Source: an uncultured Rhodocyclaceae bacterium (GTDB lineage: Bacteria; Pseudomonadota; Gammaproteobacteria; Burkholderiales; Rhodocyclaceae). From it: a stretch of DNA of 64,000 bases. This document shows, one piece after another, positions 25,395-36,500 of the stretch; the stretch's first letter is position 1; every line of letters starts with the position of its first letter. Below the pieces are notes generated by a model. That model saw only the letters and a list, made by a program, of their open reading frames with translations. It did not search any database and was not told where the DNA came from. The stretch is taken from positions 2,294,001-2,358,000 of the forward strand of contig CAJQTY010000001.1 of the NCBI GenBank assembly GCA_907163075.1. The letters run 5' to 3'. The position numbers and the translations under genes were made by a program.

Positions 25395-28300
25395 ATGGAC
25401 GTCTTTGAGTTCAGGGAGAAATTGGTTGGTGAGTATTCCGACTTTACGCGCAGCTTTACGCGCATCAAGACCACGGATATCTCGACCTTCGTCAATGCGG
25501 CCTACGAGTCGCAGCGCTACTGGCCCGCACCCTTAGTACAGGTCAATCCCAACTTCAAGGCGGGACACACGGTCGAAGAGTTAGTCCAGGCTGGTAGCTT
25601 GCAGAATGAATGTGCTCGCATCTTTCGAGCCGGAAAGACCAGCGCTTCCGCCGGAGTCTCGCTCAAGCTATTCAAGCACCAGGAAGAAGCCATCAGCTTT
25701 GCCCAAACCGGGGCTAGCTATGTACTTACCACCGGGACTGGTTCCGGCAAGTCCCTAGCTTATTTCATCCCGATTGTTGATGCGATTCTAAGGGCCAAAG
25801 CCACTGACTCGACTCCGCGCACACGCGGCATCATCATTTATCCGATGAATGCTTTGGCCAATAGCCAACTGGAAGAGCTTGGCAAATTTCTTGGAGACTA
25901 TGGTGACCAACCTCCCGTCTCTTTCGGTCGTTATACAGGCCAGGAAAACGACGATGAGCGGCAACGTCTGGCATCGAACCCTCCGGATATCTTGCTCACG
26001 AACTACATGATGCTTGAACTCCTGATGACCCGTCAGGACGACAAGGACAAAGCCGTTATCCGCAATGCCAAAGGTCTGCGCTTCCTCGTACTGGACGAAC
26101 TCCACACCTACCGTGGTCGCCAAGGGGCTGACGTCGCCCTGTTGGTTCGCCGAGTCAGGGAAGCACTATCAGACAGGCTTCAGTGCATCGGCACCTCGGC
26201 CACAATGGCCACCGAAGGCACAGAAGCCGCCAAAAATGCGGTCGTGGCTGAAGTGGCTACGCGATTGTTTGGCACTGACATCTCGCCGGCACATGTCATC
26301 ACCGAGACGCTACAACGAGTTACACCCGAGAACCTGGTAGTCGATGGCATCAAGCCACAACTGGAGGCTGCGATACTGGCCGGTCTGCCAGAAAACGCCT
26401 CCTTTGCCGAGTTGGCAAAGCATCCCTTGGCCGTTTGGACGGAGCTCAATCTTGGTCTGAGTCGTGAGGAAGGCAAGTGGCGACGCGCCAGGCCAATCAC
26501 CTTAGAAGTAGCCAGTCGGCGTCTGGCCGAAGACGCCGGGGTGGATGAGGTGGTAGCTCGACAAGTGCTCGCTGATTTCCTCCTGTTGGCTTACCGCACA
26601 ACGGACAAACCACTCGAAGATGGTGGTCGGAGCTTGTTCGCCTTCAAGCTGCACCAGTTTATTTCCGGCGGTGGAAAGGTTTTTTCAACACTCGAAGCTG
26701 CGAACAAACGCTTTCTGACGCTCGATGGTAGCCAGTACGTTCCTGGCGACCGCAGTCGAAAACTCTACGCCGTTCATTTCTGCCGTGAGTGTGGCCAGGA
26801 ATACATCCCGGTTTGGGATGAAAACACCTCCACTGGCCGCAATTTCACGCCTCGCAATATTGAAGAGCGCAACCACGAGGACGAGGATGTCCGAAATGGC
26901 TTCTTCATGCCGGATACCACTGGTGTCTGGGAAGATACACTCGACCGTTACCCAGAGTCCTGGCTGGAACGCAAAGGTGATGACTACAAACTCAAGTCCA
27001 CTTACAAGAAACGCCAGCCATACCATGTTCGATTGAGCGGCGACGGCGCGCCCAATGCCGATGGGGTGCCGGGCTGGTACATTCCAGGCAGTTTTGGCTT
27101 TTGCCTCGGTTGTGGTGTAACACACCACACCGCTGGCCGCGACTCACTGCGCCTAACGGCCCTGTCGGGTGAAGGTCGTAGTTCAGCAACCACCATGCTC
27201 ACGCTTGCATCGCTGAGATATTTATACGAGGAAGATGCGCATCTCAGTCCTGAAGCCAAGAAGGTGCTTGGCTTCTCTGATAATCGCCAAGATGCAGCAC
27301 TACAGGTTGGCCATTTCAACGACTTTCTACAGGTTCTTCTGCAGCGAGCGGCGTTGCTGTCGGCCGTCCAGGGAAGCGGCAGCAAGCAACTGACCGAAGC
27401 CGAAGTTGCCGGCGCCGTGTTCTTTGCACTTGGGTTTGACCGTGATGATGCCGGCGTCCGAGCCGAATACATGCAGGACCCGGATGTTAAAGGGAACGCC
27501 CGACGCCAGGTTCAGGACACCATGCGCGCCATACTGGGCTATCGAATCTATTTCGACTTGCGGCGTGGCTGGCGATTCAACAACCCCAACCTTGAGCAGT
27601 TGGGTTTGGTCCGAATTACTTATCAAGACCTCGACGACCTGGCTGCAGATAAGGATGTCTGGCAGGAGGCACCACTTATCCTTCAGGCAGCGTCTCCCGT
27701 CGTCCGGACCAGGCTGCTGGAAAAGCTCTTTGACGCTATGCGCCAAGGTCTTTGCCTAGCTTCGCGTTACCTGGACCGAGCGGAACTCGACAAGCTGAAG
27801 ACCGCAAGCTATGCCAATTTACGAGAGCCGTGGGGGTTCACCGAGGATGAAAATCCAGTGGCCTCCAACTGGTTCATCACGGTTGGCAAGCCGCGCGATG
27901 AGGACCGACGTAATATCGAATACCTGGTTTCGGGCAGTGCTCGCTCCAAGCTTGGCCGGGCTTTCAAGCTTCCTGCGACCTGGCGTGAAGCCAATGGTGC
28001 GGACAATCCACACGCGGAAAAAATCAAGGACGACCACTACCTGGATATCGTCACGGCGCTGCTCAAAGCGGCGAAGACCTACGGTTTGGTGGTTTCAGAG
28101 GAAACCGAATTCGGAATGACCGGTTATCAGCTTAACGGCACCGGTCTTGTCTGGTGTTTGAGCAATGGCAAGAGCACAAAAGGCTCCGATGACAATGCCT
28201 TTTTCCGAGGACTGTACGGCAATGTGGCGGGATTGCTGGCCAACCCGGCGCACCGCTTGTATGACTTCGAGGCCAGGGAACACACCGCCCAGGTGGAACA

Positions 28301-30701
28301 AGACGACCGACTGGAACGTGAAGCGCGTTTCCGCTTCACCAAGAAGGACCGCGATGAATGGCTTAAACAGAACGGCAAGCCCCTGGAGTGGCTGCCCGTC
28401 CTGTTCTGTTCACCAACCATGGAACTGGGCGTCGATATCTCGTCGCTCAATACGGTCTATCTGCGCAATGTTCCACCGACGCCGGCAAATTACGCTCAGC
28501 GCAGTGGTCGAGCAGGCCGGGCTGGGCAGCCGGCCCTGGTCATTACCTACTGTGCCGCCCAATCACCCCACGACCAGTATTTCTTCCGCGAACCAGTACG
28601 TATGGTTCATGGCCAGGTTAATCCGCCGACCCTGGACCTAGCCAACAGAGAACTGATTCAAAGCCATCTGCACGCCGTATGGCTCGCTGAAACCGGCGTA
28701 AAGCTGGATAGCAGCATCCGCGGGCTGCTAGACATGAATGCCGACCAGGCGCCACTAACGGAACACCTGGAACTGGCCCTGAATGCCGATGCACCGCAAA
28801 AGCGTGCTCATGCACGCGGCCTCAAAATTCTGAGCATGCTGTCGAGCGAACTCACCCCGGAAAAGGCTCCCTGGTACGACGAGCGTTTTGCCGAGCGCGT
28901 TTACGCGAAATCGTTCGAGTCCTTCAACGCAGCGCTCAACCGTTGGCGTGACCTTTTTGCCGCTACCAAGCGGCAAATGGAGATTAACCAGAACGTAATG
29001 AACAAGCCGGCAGCGAGTGAGCGTGAGCGACGTGATGCCAAGCAGCGCCATGATGAGGCCTTCCGTCAGCAATCCTTGTTACTTCAGGAATCAGGAACCG
29101 CCAACTCGGACTTCTACACCTACCGTTATTTAGCCAGTCAGGGATTTCTGCCGGGCTACAATTTCCCGCGCTTGCCCCTAATGGCCTACATCCCGGCCCG
29201 AAAAGGCAAGATTGGCAGGGAGAATTTCCTGACCCGACCACGTTTTCTGGCGCTCAGTGAATTTGGTCCCTACAGCCTCATCTACCACGAGGGTAGTCAA
29301 TACCGGGTTACGCGAGCCATGCTGGCGGTGGCCAGCGATGACCAGGTCTCCTTGGGTGCAAAATTGACCACCGAGGTGGCGAGAATCTGCCCGGCGTGCG
29401 GCTATGGCCATTTCCGTAGTCAGCGCGATGCAGACCGCTGCGTGTCCTGCAATATGCCCCTGGCCGATGCCAAGTCAGTCCAGAATCTCTATCGCATTGA
29501 AAACGTATCAACTCGACGCGCCGAGCGGATTACCGCTAATGAGGAAGACCGGGTCCGCCAAGGTTACGAGATGCAGACAACCATCCAGTTCAGCGAACAG
29601 GATGGCAAGTTGCTGCGGCAGGACAACCTGCTGGCCGACGAAAGCGGCCCCATCGTCACCTTGCAGTACGGCCAGGCAGCGACCGTCTGGCGGATGAATT
29701 TCGGTTGGCGTCGGCGCAAAGAGAAAAGCATCCTTGGCTTCATGATTAATCCAGTTACCGGCCACTGGGTTGGCGGTGCGGAGGAAAACGGGGAACCCGA
29801 CCCGGATACGCCGCCAGACAAGACACCTCCGCAACGCATTGTTCCCTACGTCGAGGACCGGCGTAATGTGCTCATCATTCGCCCTCCGGAGACATTTGAA
29901 CCGACGACCCTGGCGACGCTGCAATATGCGTTGAAGCGGGGTATCGAAGCGGTTTATCAGCTCGAAGAGAGTGAGCTGATGGCCGAACCCTTGCCCGGTC
30001 GTGACAACCGCCAATCGATTCTGCTTTATGAGTCTGCCGAAGGCGGGGCTGGCGTCTTGACCCGACTGGCCACCGAGCCGACCGCACTGGCCCGAGTGGC
30101 CGAGGAGGCGTTGCGCATCATGCACTTCAAGCGTCCAGCCGATGGTGTCTGGAAGCATGAAGGACTGGAGCAAGAGTTGGATGAGAATGGTAATCCGCCG
30201 TGTGAAGCGGGTTGCTACAAGTGTCTCCTGTCATATTACAACCAGCCGGACCACACGGTCATCGACCGGCAGGACGTCGAAAACGATGGCAAGGCTCTCG
30301 ACACTCTGTTCCGTTTGACGCGGGCGCACGGAAAGATGGGGAGCTTCGGCCGTTCTCCCGACCAGCAGGAGGGCGAACTCTCCCGGATTTCCGGGAGCAG
30401 TCTCGAGCAGGCATGGCTTGCTTACGTCGATGAGCACGGTTATCGACGGCCCGACCGGGGGCAGGAGAGCATTCCGCAGTGCAAGACCTGTGCGGATTTC
30501 TTTTACGAGGACTGGAAAGCAGCCATCTACATTGATGGACCACACCACGACGAGCCGGGACAAAAGGATAAAGACACGGGTATAACACGAGCCCTTGAAG
30601 ATGCGGGCTTCTACGTCGTGCGTTTTTCAAAGGAACAGAGCAATTGGGATGAAGTGTTTGCGGCACATGCCGACCTCTTCGGGGCTGGAATCAACAAATA
30701 A
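25395..30701 (+). CDS. DUF1998 superfamily-2 helicase with nuclease-like tail
   Basis: This 1768-aa DEAD/DEAH-type helicase is related to YprA and DISARM DrmA proteins. Walker A (TTGTGSGKS) is near residue 115, the DELH box (VLDELHTYRGRQGAD) near 234 and motif VI (QRSGRAGRAGQP) near 1035. Four-Cys motifs occur near 1331 (ICPACGYGHF...CVSCNMPL). The DUF1998/MZB module follows, with YESAEGGAGVLTRL near 1545 and the Cys motif CEAGCYKCLLSYYNQPDH near 1605. The last 60 residues (AIYIDGPHHDEPGQKDKD, then YVVRFSKEQ) resemble the Vsr/DUF559-like restriction-endonuclease fold, so the protein may unwind and cut DNA. It heads a five-gene operon; the next gene starts 9 bp later. Confidence 0.82.
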   Translation: MDVFEFREKLVGEYSDFTRSFTRIKTTDISTFVNAAYESQRYWPAPLVQVNPNFKAGHTVEELVQAGSLQNECARIFRAGKTSASAGVSLKLFKHQEEAISFAQTGASYVLTTGTGSGKSLAYFIPIVDAILRAKATDSTPRTRGIIIYPMNALANSQLEELGKFLGDYGDQPPVSFGRYTGQENDDERQRLASNPPDILLTNYMMLELLMTRQDDKDKAVIRNAKGLRFLVLDELHTYRGRQGADVALLVRRVREALSDRLQCIGTSATMATEGTEAAKNAVVAEVATRLFGTDISPAHVITETLQRVTPENLVVDGIKPQLEAAILAGLPENASFAELAKHPLAVWTELNLGLSREEGKWRRARPITLEVASRRLAEDAGVDEVVARQVLADFLLLAYRTTDKPLEDGGRSLFAFKLHQFISGGGKVFSTLEAANKRFLTLDGSQYVPGDRSRKLYAVHFCRECGQEYIPVWDENTSTGRNFTPRNIEERNHEDEDVRNGFFMPDTTGVWEDTLDRYPESWLERKGDDYKLKSTYKKRQPYHVRLSGDGAPNADGVPGWYIPGSFGFCLGCGVTHHTAGRDSLRLTALSGEGRSSATTMLTLASLRYLYEEDAHLSPEAKKVLGFSDNRQDAALQVGHFNDFLQVLLQRAALLSAVQGSGSKQLTEAEVAGAVFFALGFDRDDAGVRAEYMQDPDVKGNARRQVQDTMRAILGYRIYFDLRRGWRFNNPNLEQLGLVRITYQDLDDLAADKDVWQEAPLILQAASPVVRTRLLEKLFDAMRQGLCLASRYLDRAELDKLKTASYANLREPWGFTEDENPVASNWFITVGKPRDEDRRNIEYLVSGSARSKLGRAFKLPATWREANGADNPHAEKIKDDHYLDIVTALLKAAKTYGLVVSEETEFGMTGYQLNGTGLVWCLSNGKSTKGSDDNAFFRGLYGNVAGLLANPAHRLYDFEAREHTAQVEQDDRLEREARFRFTKKDRDEWLKQNGKPLEWLPVLFCSPTMELGVDISSLNTVYLRNVPPTPANYAQRSGRAGRAGQPALVITYCAAQSPHDQYFFREPVRMVHGQVNPPTLDLANRELIQSHLHAVWLAETGVKLDSSIRGLLDMNADQAPLTEHLELALNADAPQKRAHARGLKILSMLSSELTPEKAPWYDERFAERVYAKSFESFNAALNRWRDLFAATKRQMEINQNVMNKPAASERERRDAKQRHDEAFRQQSLLLQESGTANSDFYTYRYLASQGFLPGYNFPRLPLMAYIPARKGKIGRENFLTRPRFLALSEFGPYSLIYHEGSQYRVTRAMLAVASDDQVSLGAKLTTEVARICPACGYGHFRSQRDADRCVSCNMPLADAKSVQNLYRIENVSTRRAERITANEEDRVRQGYEMQTTIQFSEQDGKLLRQDNLLADESGPIVTLQYGQAATVWRMNFGWRRRKEKSILGFMINPVTGHWVGGAEENGEPDPDTPPDKTPPQRIVPYVEDRRNVLIIRPPETFEPTTLATLQYALKRGIEAVYQLEESELMAEPLPGRDNRQSILLYESAEGGAGVLTRLATEPTALARVAEEALRIMHFKRPADGVWKHEGLEQELDENGNPPCEAGCYKCLLSYYNQPDHTVIDRQDVENDGKALDTLFRLTRAHGKMGSFGRSPDQQEGELSRISGSSLEQAWLAYVDEHGYRRPDRGQESIPQCKTCADFFYEDWKAAIYIDGPHHDEPGQKDKDTGITRALEDAGFYVVRFSKEQSNWDEVFAAHADLFGAGINK

Positions 30702-30710
30702 GTAGAAATA

Positions 30711-33557
30711 ATGAACGCTAATGTGAGTTTTCAGCCGGGTAGCCTTGTGTCCGCTCGGGGCCGTGAATGGATTGTGTTGCCGCAATCTGACCAAGACACT
30801 TTGCATCTTCGGCCGCTTGGTGCTGCCGACGACGACGCCACACTGATTTATCTGCCCATTGAACCGCATCCGGTGGGACCGGCCAGCTTTCCATGGCCAA
30901 CAGTCGCTCAGGCTTCAAACCACGCCGCCGGTCAGCTGCTCCAAGATGCCCTGCGATTGAAATTGCGCACTGGTGCGGGACCGTTCCGCAGTTTTGGCAG
31001 CATCGCAGTCGAACCTCGGGCTTACCAGCTGGTACCACTGTTGATGGCGTTGAAGCAGCAGGTGGTGCGGTTGCTAGTCGCCGACGATGTAGGTATCGGC
31101 AAGACCATCGAGGCCGCGCTCATTGTCCGTGAGCTGCTTGACCGCGGCGAGATTTCGCGGGTGGCGGTGCTGTGCCCGCCACACCTGTGCGAGCAGTGGC
31201 AGCGCGAGCTGAAGGAGCGCTTCCACATCAATGCGGTAGTTGTTCGCGGCACCACGGCCAACCGTCTTGAGCGTGGTTTGCCGGCCAACCAGTCTGTGTT
31301 CGAGGCGTATCCCTTCACCGTAGTTAGTCTCGACTACATCAAGTCGGACCGCCGCCGCGACGAGTTTCAGCGGGCCTGCCCGGAGTGCGTCGTCGTCGAC
31401 GAGGCGCACACGTGCACCTACAGCGGCCAGGGGCGACAGCAACGCTACACTTTGTTGAAGGGGCTGGCGGAGAACCCTGAGCGGCACATGGTATTGCTGA
31501 CCGCAACGCCGCACTCGGGTGACGAGGAAGCCTTTTTCAACTTGCTCGGATTGCTCAAGCCCGAGTTCCGCGAGCTGAAGGACGTCCCGGCCGACAGCCG
31601 CAGAGCACTGCGTGAGCAACTGGCCACCCACTTCGTCCAGCGCCGCCGGCCGGATATCGAGGAATGGCAAGACCGCGAGGTTTTCCCTGAGCGGCTTTCC
31701 AGCGAAATCACCTACAAGCTGACGGGTGCGTGGGGCAAGCTCTTTGACGATGTGCTCGACTACGCGCGAGAACTGGTCGTGCGGGCAGAAGGGCAGGGTT
31801 TGCTCGAACAGCGCATGAGTTGGTGGGCAGCACTGGCGTTGCTGCGCTGCATATCGTCCTCGCCTGCGGCTGCGGTGAACGCGTTGCGCACCCGCCTTCA
31901 GGGCCGGGTACTGAGCGGGCAGGAGGAGGCGGAAGCCTTAACCCTGGAAGATACTGAAGAGCAGGGCCGTGAGCGGGTTCTCGACGGCGCCGACGACAAC
32001 CTCAGCACCCAGGATATCGAACCGGGCGCTTGGACCGAAGACAGTGAACTGCTGAATGGGCTCGTTACCCGCGCGGAGGACCTCACCGGCGCGGCCAAAG
32101 ACCCGAAGCTAAAGCGCCTCATCGAGCATTTGAAGGAACTAACTGCGGCCGGATTTCAGCCCGTGGTGTTTTGCCGCTACATCGCAACAGCTCATTACGT
32201 TGCCGAGCAACTGCGCACAGTGTTTAAACAGCATCAGGTAACGGCGGTTACCGGCGAGTCCGCATCTGCCGAGCGTGAAATAGCGGTAGAGGCTATGGGC
32301 GACGCCGAGCAGCGCATCTTGGTGGCCACCGACTGCCTCTCCGAGGGCGTGAATCTTCAGAACCTCTTCACCGCTGTCGTGCACTACGACCTATCCTGGA
32401 ACCCCACCCGTCACGAGCAACGCGAAGGCCGGGTCGACCGGTTTGGCCAGAAGGCGCGAGAAGTACGCACCACCATGCTCTACGGTCAGGACAATCCGGT
32501 CGATGGCACCGTGCTGCAGGTCATCCTGCGCAAGGCGGAGAGCATCCGCAAGGAGCTCGGCGTGCTGGTGCCGATGCCCGACAATGACGGAAAACTCACC
32601 CAGGCCCTTGTCGGCGCGGTGCTTCTGCGCAAGGGGACGACAGCCACTAGGATGCCTCAGTTGGGTCTGGATTTCGGAGAACCGGAACAAGCCATCGACA
32701 CCGCGTGGCAGTCCGCACGCGACAAGGCTTCAAAGAACCGCACCCTCTTTGCCCAACGCCGCTTAAAACCAGAGGACGTCCTGCCCGAATGGCGCAAGAC
32801 CCTGGCCGTGCTGGGTGGCGAGGCGGATGTTGAGCGCTTCGTCAAGCGCGCAGCGTTGCAGCTTGGCGCGCCCCTTGAGGCCTGTACCAAGGTCGGAGCC
32901 GCACACTGGAAGCTGCATACCGAAAGTTTGCCCCTCGCGGTGCGCGAGCGTCTGGATGGCGAAGGGCTGGTCGGTACGCTGCGCATTGATTTCCATCAGC
33001 CCGCCGCGCCGGCTGCCCAATTCATTCACCGTACGCATCCGCTGGTCAGCGTGCTCGCAGACCATCTACTCGAAGTTGCGCTGGATGACGGGCAGGTCCA
33101 TGACGAACTCGTGGTCGGGGCAGTCGCTCGCGCCGGCGCCATCTTCACCAATGCAGTCGTGAACCGTAGCACCGTGCTACTGATTCGTCTGCGCCATCAG
33201 CTAAGCGTGACCCTCCGTGGAAACACCCGCCTTCTGCTGTGCGAAGAAACCCTGGCGGTCGGTATCTTGGCTGGCAACGAATCGACCTTGCTCGATGATG
33301 CGGCCGCGCGCGTACTGATGGCCATCGAGCCCAGCCGAAACATGCCGTCGGCGCTGCGTGACCAGCACATTCAGCGCGCGCTGCAACAGTTGCCCGGCTG
33401 GCAGCCGGCGCTCGAAGCCCTGGCTAGAGACCGCGCTCAGCTCCTGCTCGATGACCATCGCCGCGTTCGTGAGGCGTCCGACGCGCGAGGGGAATATCGC
33501 GTCACCCCGAGTCTCCCCGTCGATGTGATGGGTGTCTTTGTCCTCATCCCGGCCTGA
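30711..33557 (+). CDS. SNF2-family helicase, DrmD/RapA-like
   Basis: This SNF2-type DNA translocase of 948 aa has Walker A in VADDVGIGKTIEAALI (about residue 124), a DEAH box in VVVDEAHTCTYSG (about 229), motif III in LLTATPHSGDEEAFF and motif VI in REGRVDRFGQKAR (about 572). The N-terminal 100 residues and the C-terminal 300 lie outside the motor core and are not recognised. Proteins of this type accompany large adenine methylases in DISARM (DrmD) and related systems. The ATG at 30711 is 9 bp after the previous stop codon. The likely role is translocation or remodelling during restriction; this is inference from context. Confidence 0.83.
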   Translation: MNANVSFQPGSLVSARGREWIVLPQSDQDTLHLRPLGAADDDATLIYLPIEPHPVGPASFPWPTVAQASNHAAGQLLQDALRLKLRTGAGPFRSFGSIAVEPRAYQLVPLLMALKQQVVRLLVADDVGIGKTIEAALIVRELLDRGEISRVAVLCPPHLCEQWQRELKERFHINAVVVRGTTANRLERGLPANQSVFEAYPFTVVSLDYIKSDRRRDEFQRACPECVVVDEAHTCTYSGQGRQQRYTLLKGLAENPERHMVLLTATPHSGDEEAFFNLLGLLKPEFRELKDVPADSRRALREQLATHFVQRRRPDIEEWQDREVFPERLSSEITYKLTGAWGKLFDDVLDYARELVVRAEGQGLLEQRMSWWAALALLRCISSSPAAAVNALRTRLQGRVLSGQEEAEALTLEDTEEQGRERVLDGADDNLSTQDIEPGAWTEDSELLNGLVTRAEDLTGAAKDPKLKRLIEHLKELTAAGFQPVVFCRYIATAHYVAEQLRTVFKQHQVTAVTGESASAEREIAVEAMGDAEQRILVATDCLSEGVNLQNLFTAVVHYDLSWNPTRHEQREGRVDRFGQKAREVRTTMLYGQDNPVDGTVLQVILRKAESIRKELGVLVPMPDNDGKLTQALVGAVLLRKGTTATRMPQLGLDFGEPEQAIDTAWQSARDKASKNRTLFAQRRLKPEDVLPEWRKTLAVLGGEADVERFVKRAALQLGAPLEACTKVGAAHWKLHTESLPLAVRERLDGEGLVGTLRIDFHQPAAPAAQFIHRTHPLVSVLADHLLEVALDDGQVHDELVVGAVARAGAIFTNAVVNRSTVLLIRLRHQLSVTLRGNTRLLLCEETLAVGILAGNESTLLDDAAARVLMAIEPSRNMPSALRDQHIQRALQQLPGWQPALEALARDRAQLLLDDHRRVREASDARGEYRVTPSLPVDVMGVFVLIPA

Positions 33558-33588
33558 AGCCAGCCCATTAAAAGGAACTCACGACAAC

Positions 33589-36500
33589 ATGGCTCGCCGC
33601 TCAAACCACGAACTCGCCTTCACTGCATTGACCATCGAAGGCGGTTTACTCGCGCCCGACTTTCTCAATAAGGTCGCACATCTTGACGCCACCGAACAAG
33701 CCGACGCCGACTACGACATCCCGCGCGGCCTTAAGCTGCGCGACGAAATCGGGCGCTACTGGAAAATCGCCCAGAGTCTTTGGCAGGACTTTGAGGTCCG
33801 GCGCAAGCGCTCGGACCTCAACACTCATGACCTGACCGTCAGCAACTTCCTCGAGCCATTCTGCCGTCAGGTGCTGGGTTTCGTGGACCTGCGTGCGGTC
33901 GGCCAAGTCGTGTTCGATGAGCGTATCTTTCCGATTGGTCATAGCGCCGGCGACGGCCGTGTGCCGCTGGTGTTCGCAGCCTACGACCAGGGGCTGGACA
34001 GGCCGGGCAACCGTCACGGTGACGGCGTGCGCCGCCGCTCGCCCTTTCTGCTCGCGCAGGAATTCTTGAATGCCACTGAAAAGTCACAGTGGGCCGTTGT
34101 CAGCAACGGCCTCAGGTTCCGGGTTTTGCGCGATAACGCCAGCCTGACTCGCCCGGCCTATATCGAGGCTGACCTCGAAGCTATCTTCGCCGAAGGCCTG
34201 TACCCGGACTTCACCGCGTTGTGGCTACTCGCACACGGCACCCGTTTCGGAATGCCTGGCGCCGCGTTGGCCGACTGCGCGCTGGAGCGCTGGCGCAACA
34301 CCGCGCAGGCTGACGGCATCCGCGCCCGCGACCGACTGCGGGTAGGTGTCACTGAAGCATTGCGCGCGCTCGGCACCGGCTTCCTCGCGCACAAGGACAA
34401 CGGCGAACTGCGTCGTCGCATTGAGGCCGGCGAGCTCTCAACGCAAGCCTACTTCGAGGAACTGTTGCGCCTCATCTACCGCTTCATCTTCCTCGCTACC
34501 ATCGAGGACCGTGAGTTGGTGTTTTCACCGGATGCAACGCTCGCAGCAAAGGCCCGCTACCTAGCCGGTTACAGCCTGCAGCGCCTACGCCAACTGGCTG
34601 CCCGCCGTCGAAGTTACGACCGCCACGCGGACCTCTGGCAGATACTGAACATCACATTTACCGGCCTTGGCAAGGGACAGGCGGCACTGGGCTTGCCTGC
34701 GCTGGGTGGTCTATTCGATGCCGGGCAATGTCCAGACCTTGATGCAGCCCAGCTCGACAATGCCGTGCTGCTGTCGGCCCTGTTCAGCCTCTGCTTCTTC
34801 CGCGATGGCGGGACGCTTTCCCGCGTCAACTATCGCGACATGGATTCCGAAGAACTGGGTAGCGTCTATGAAAGTCTGCTGGAATTGGTGCCTCAGGTCA
34901 CCTTGACCGCAGGCGCTCGCCACTTCGGTTTTATCGGCGACGAGGAAGAGGGTTCCACCAAGGGCAATGTGCGAAAGCTTACTGGCTCCTACTACACCCC
35001 GGACAGCCTGGTTCAGGAGCTCATCAAGAGTGCGCTGGAGCCGGTCATCGAACGTACTCTCGCCGAAAACAAGCAGGAGCCGGTCAAGGCGCTGCTGGCG
35101 CTGTCGGTATGTGACCCAGCCTGCGGTTCTGGTCACTTCCTGCTTGCTGCCGCCCGTCGTATTGCCGAAGAAGTTGCGCGGCTCAACGCTGTCGATGGCA
35201 ACCCGCTGTCCGCCGACTACCGTCGGGCGCTGCGCGACGTAGTTGCCCACTGCATTTACGGGGTGGACAAGAACCCGATGGCCGTCGAACTCGCTCGTAC
35301 CGCTCTGTGGTTAGAAGCCTACACGCCTGAACGGCCGCTTACCTTCCTCGATGCTCATTTGCGCTGTGGCGACGCGCTTCTGGGGGTGCTGGACCCCAAA
35401 GTTCTGGAAAACGGCATCCCCGAGGAGGCCTATGCAGTGCTGTCCGGAGACGACAAGGAAGTTGCTAAACGCCTAAAGGCCGAGAACCGCATTGCCCTCA
35501 AATCGCTCAAAAAGCTTCAGGGTGCCGACCTCTTCGCTGATGTGCGAACTACCAACGTTTTCGTAGAGCTAGAGCGACTGCCGGACGACACCCTGGACGC
35601 CATCGAGGAAAAACGCCACCTTTGGTTAGCCTCACTTCATGCCGAAGAAAATAGTCCCGCGGCCCGCCTGGCGGACACCTTCGTCGCCGCTTTTCTCATG
35701 CCCAAGACAGCGGAGCATCAAGGCCATATCCCCCTATCCGGCTATTTCTGGCAATTGGCTCAGAGCCAAACCGAGGATGCAGACCCAGCCATTCAGGATG
35801 CCGCCACCCGCTTTTGCCGTGTCCACCAGGTTTTTCATTGGTGGCTAGCCTTTCCCCACATTCATGCCCGGGGGGGCTTCGACGTGCTACTGGGCAATCC
35901 GCCCTGGGAGCGCATCAAACTGCAGGAAGAGGAATTCTTTGCTAGCCGAAGCCCCCTAGTTGCGGCGGCCCAGCACAAGGCTGAGCGAGGCAGGCGCATC
36001 GAGTTGCTAAAGGAGGGCATGCTGCTTCATACGCTGTATCCGGAAGTGGAAGCGCAACAAGGTTTGGCTCCCCCCAATCAGGCAGAACAACAACTGTATT
36101 TCGAGTTTCTCGCCGCCCGGCGTGGTGCGGAGGCGGCTAGCCTGTTTGCACATGATTCAGGACGTTATCCTCTGACCGGCGTGGGAGATGTGAATACCTA
36201 TGCGTTGTTTGCGGAAGTCTTTTTTCAGCTGCTTTCCCCGAAAGGTCGAGCAGGCTTTGTAGTGCCAACAGGCATAGCAACCGACGATTCCACCAAAGCA
36301 TTTTTCTCAGCTGTATCAAATGGGCGTTTGGTTAGCTTGTATGACCTTCGCACAGGGCCGGGTTTGTTCGCTGACATAGGACACCAACGATTCAAATTCT
36401 GTCTGCTCACGCTTGGGGAAAGTGAGTCTGCAGATTTTCTTTTCTTTGCATTGCGCGTTGCCGAATTGGCAGACATTCGACGACATTTCCAACTTACACC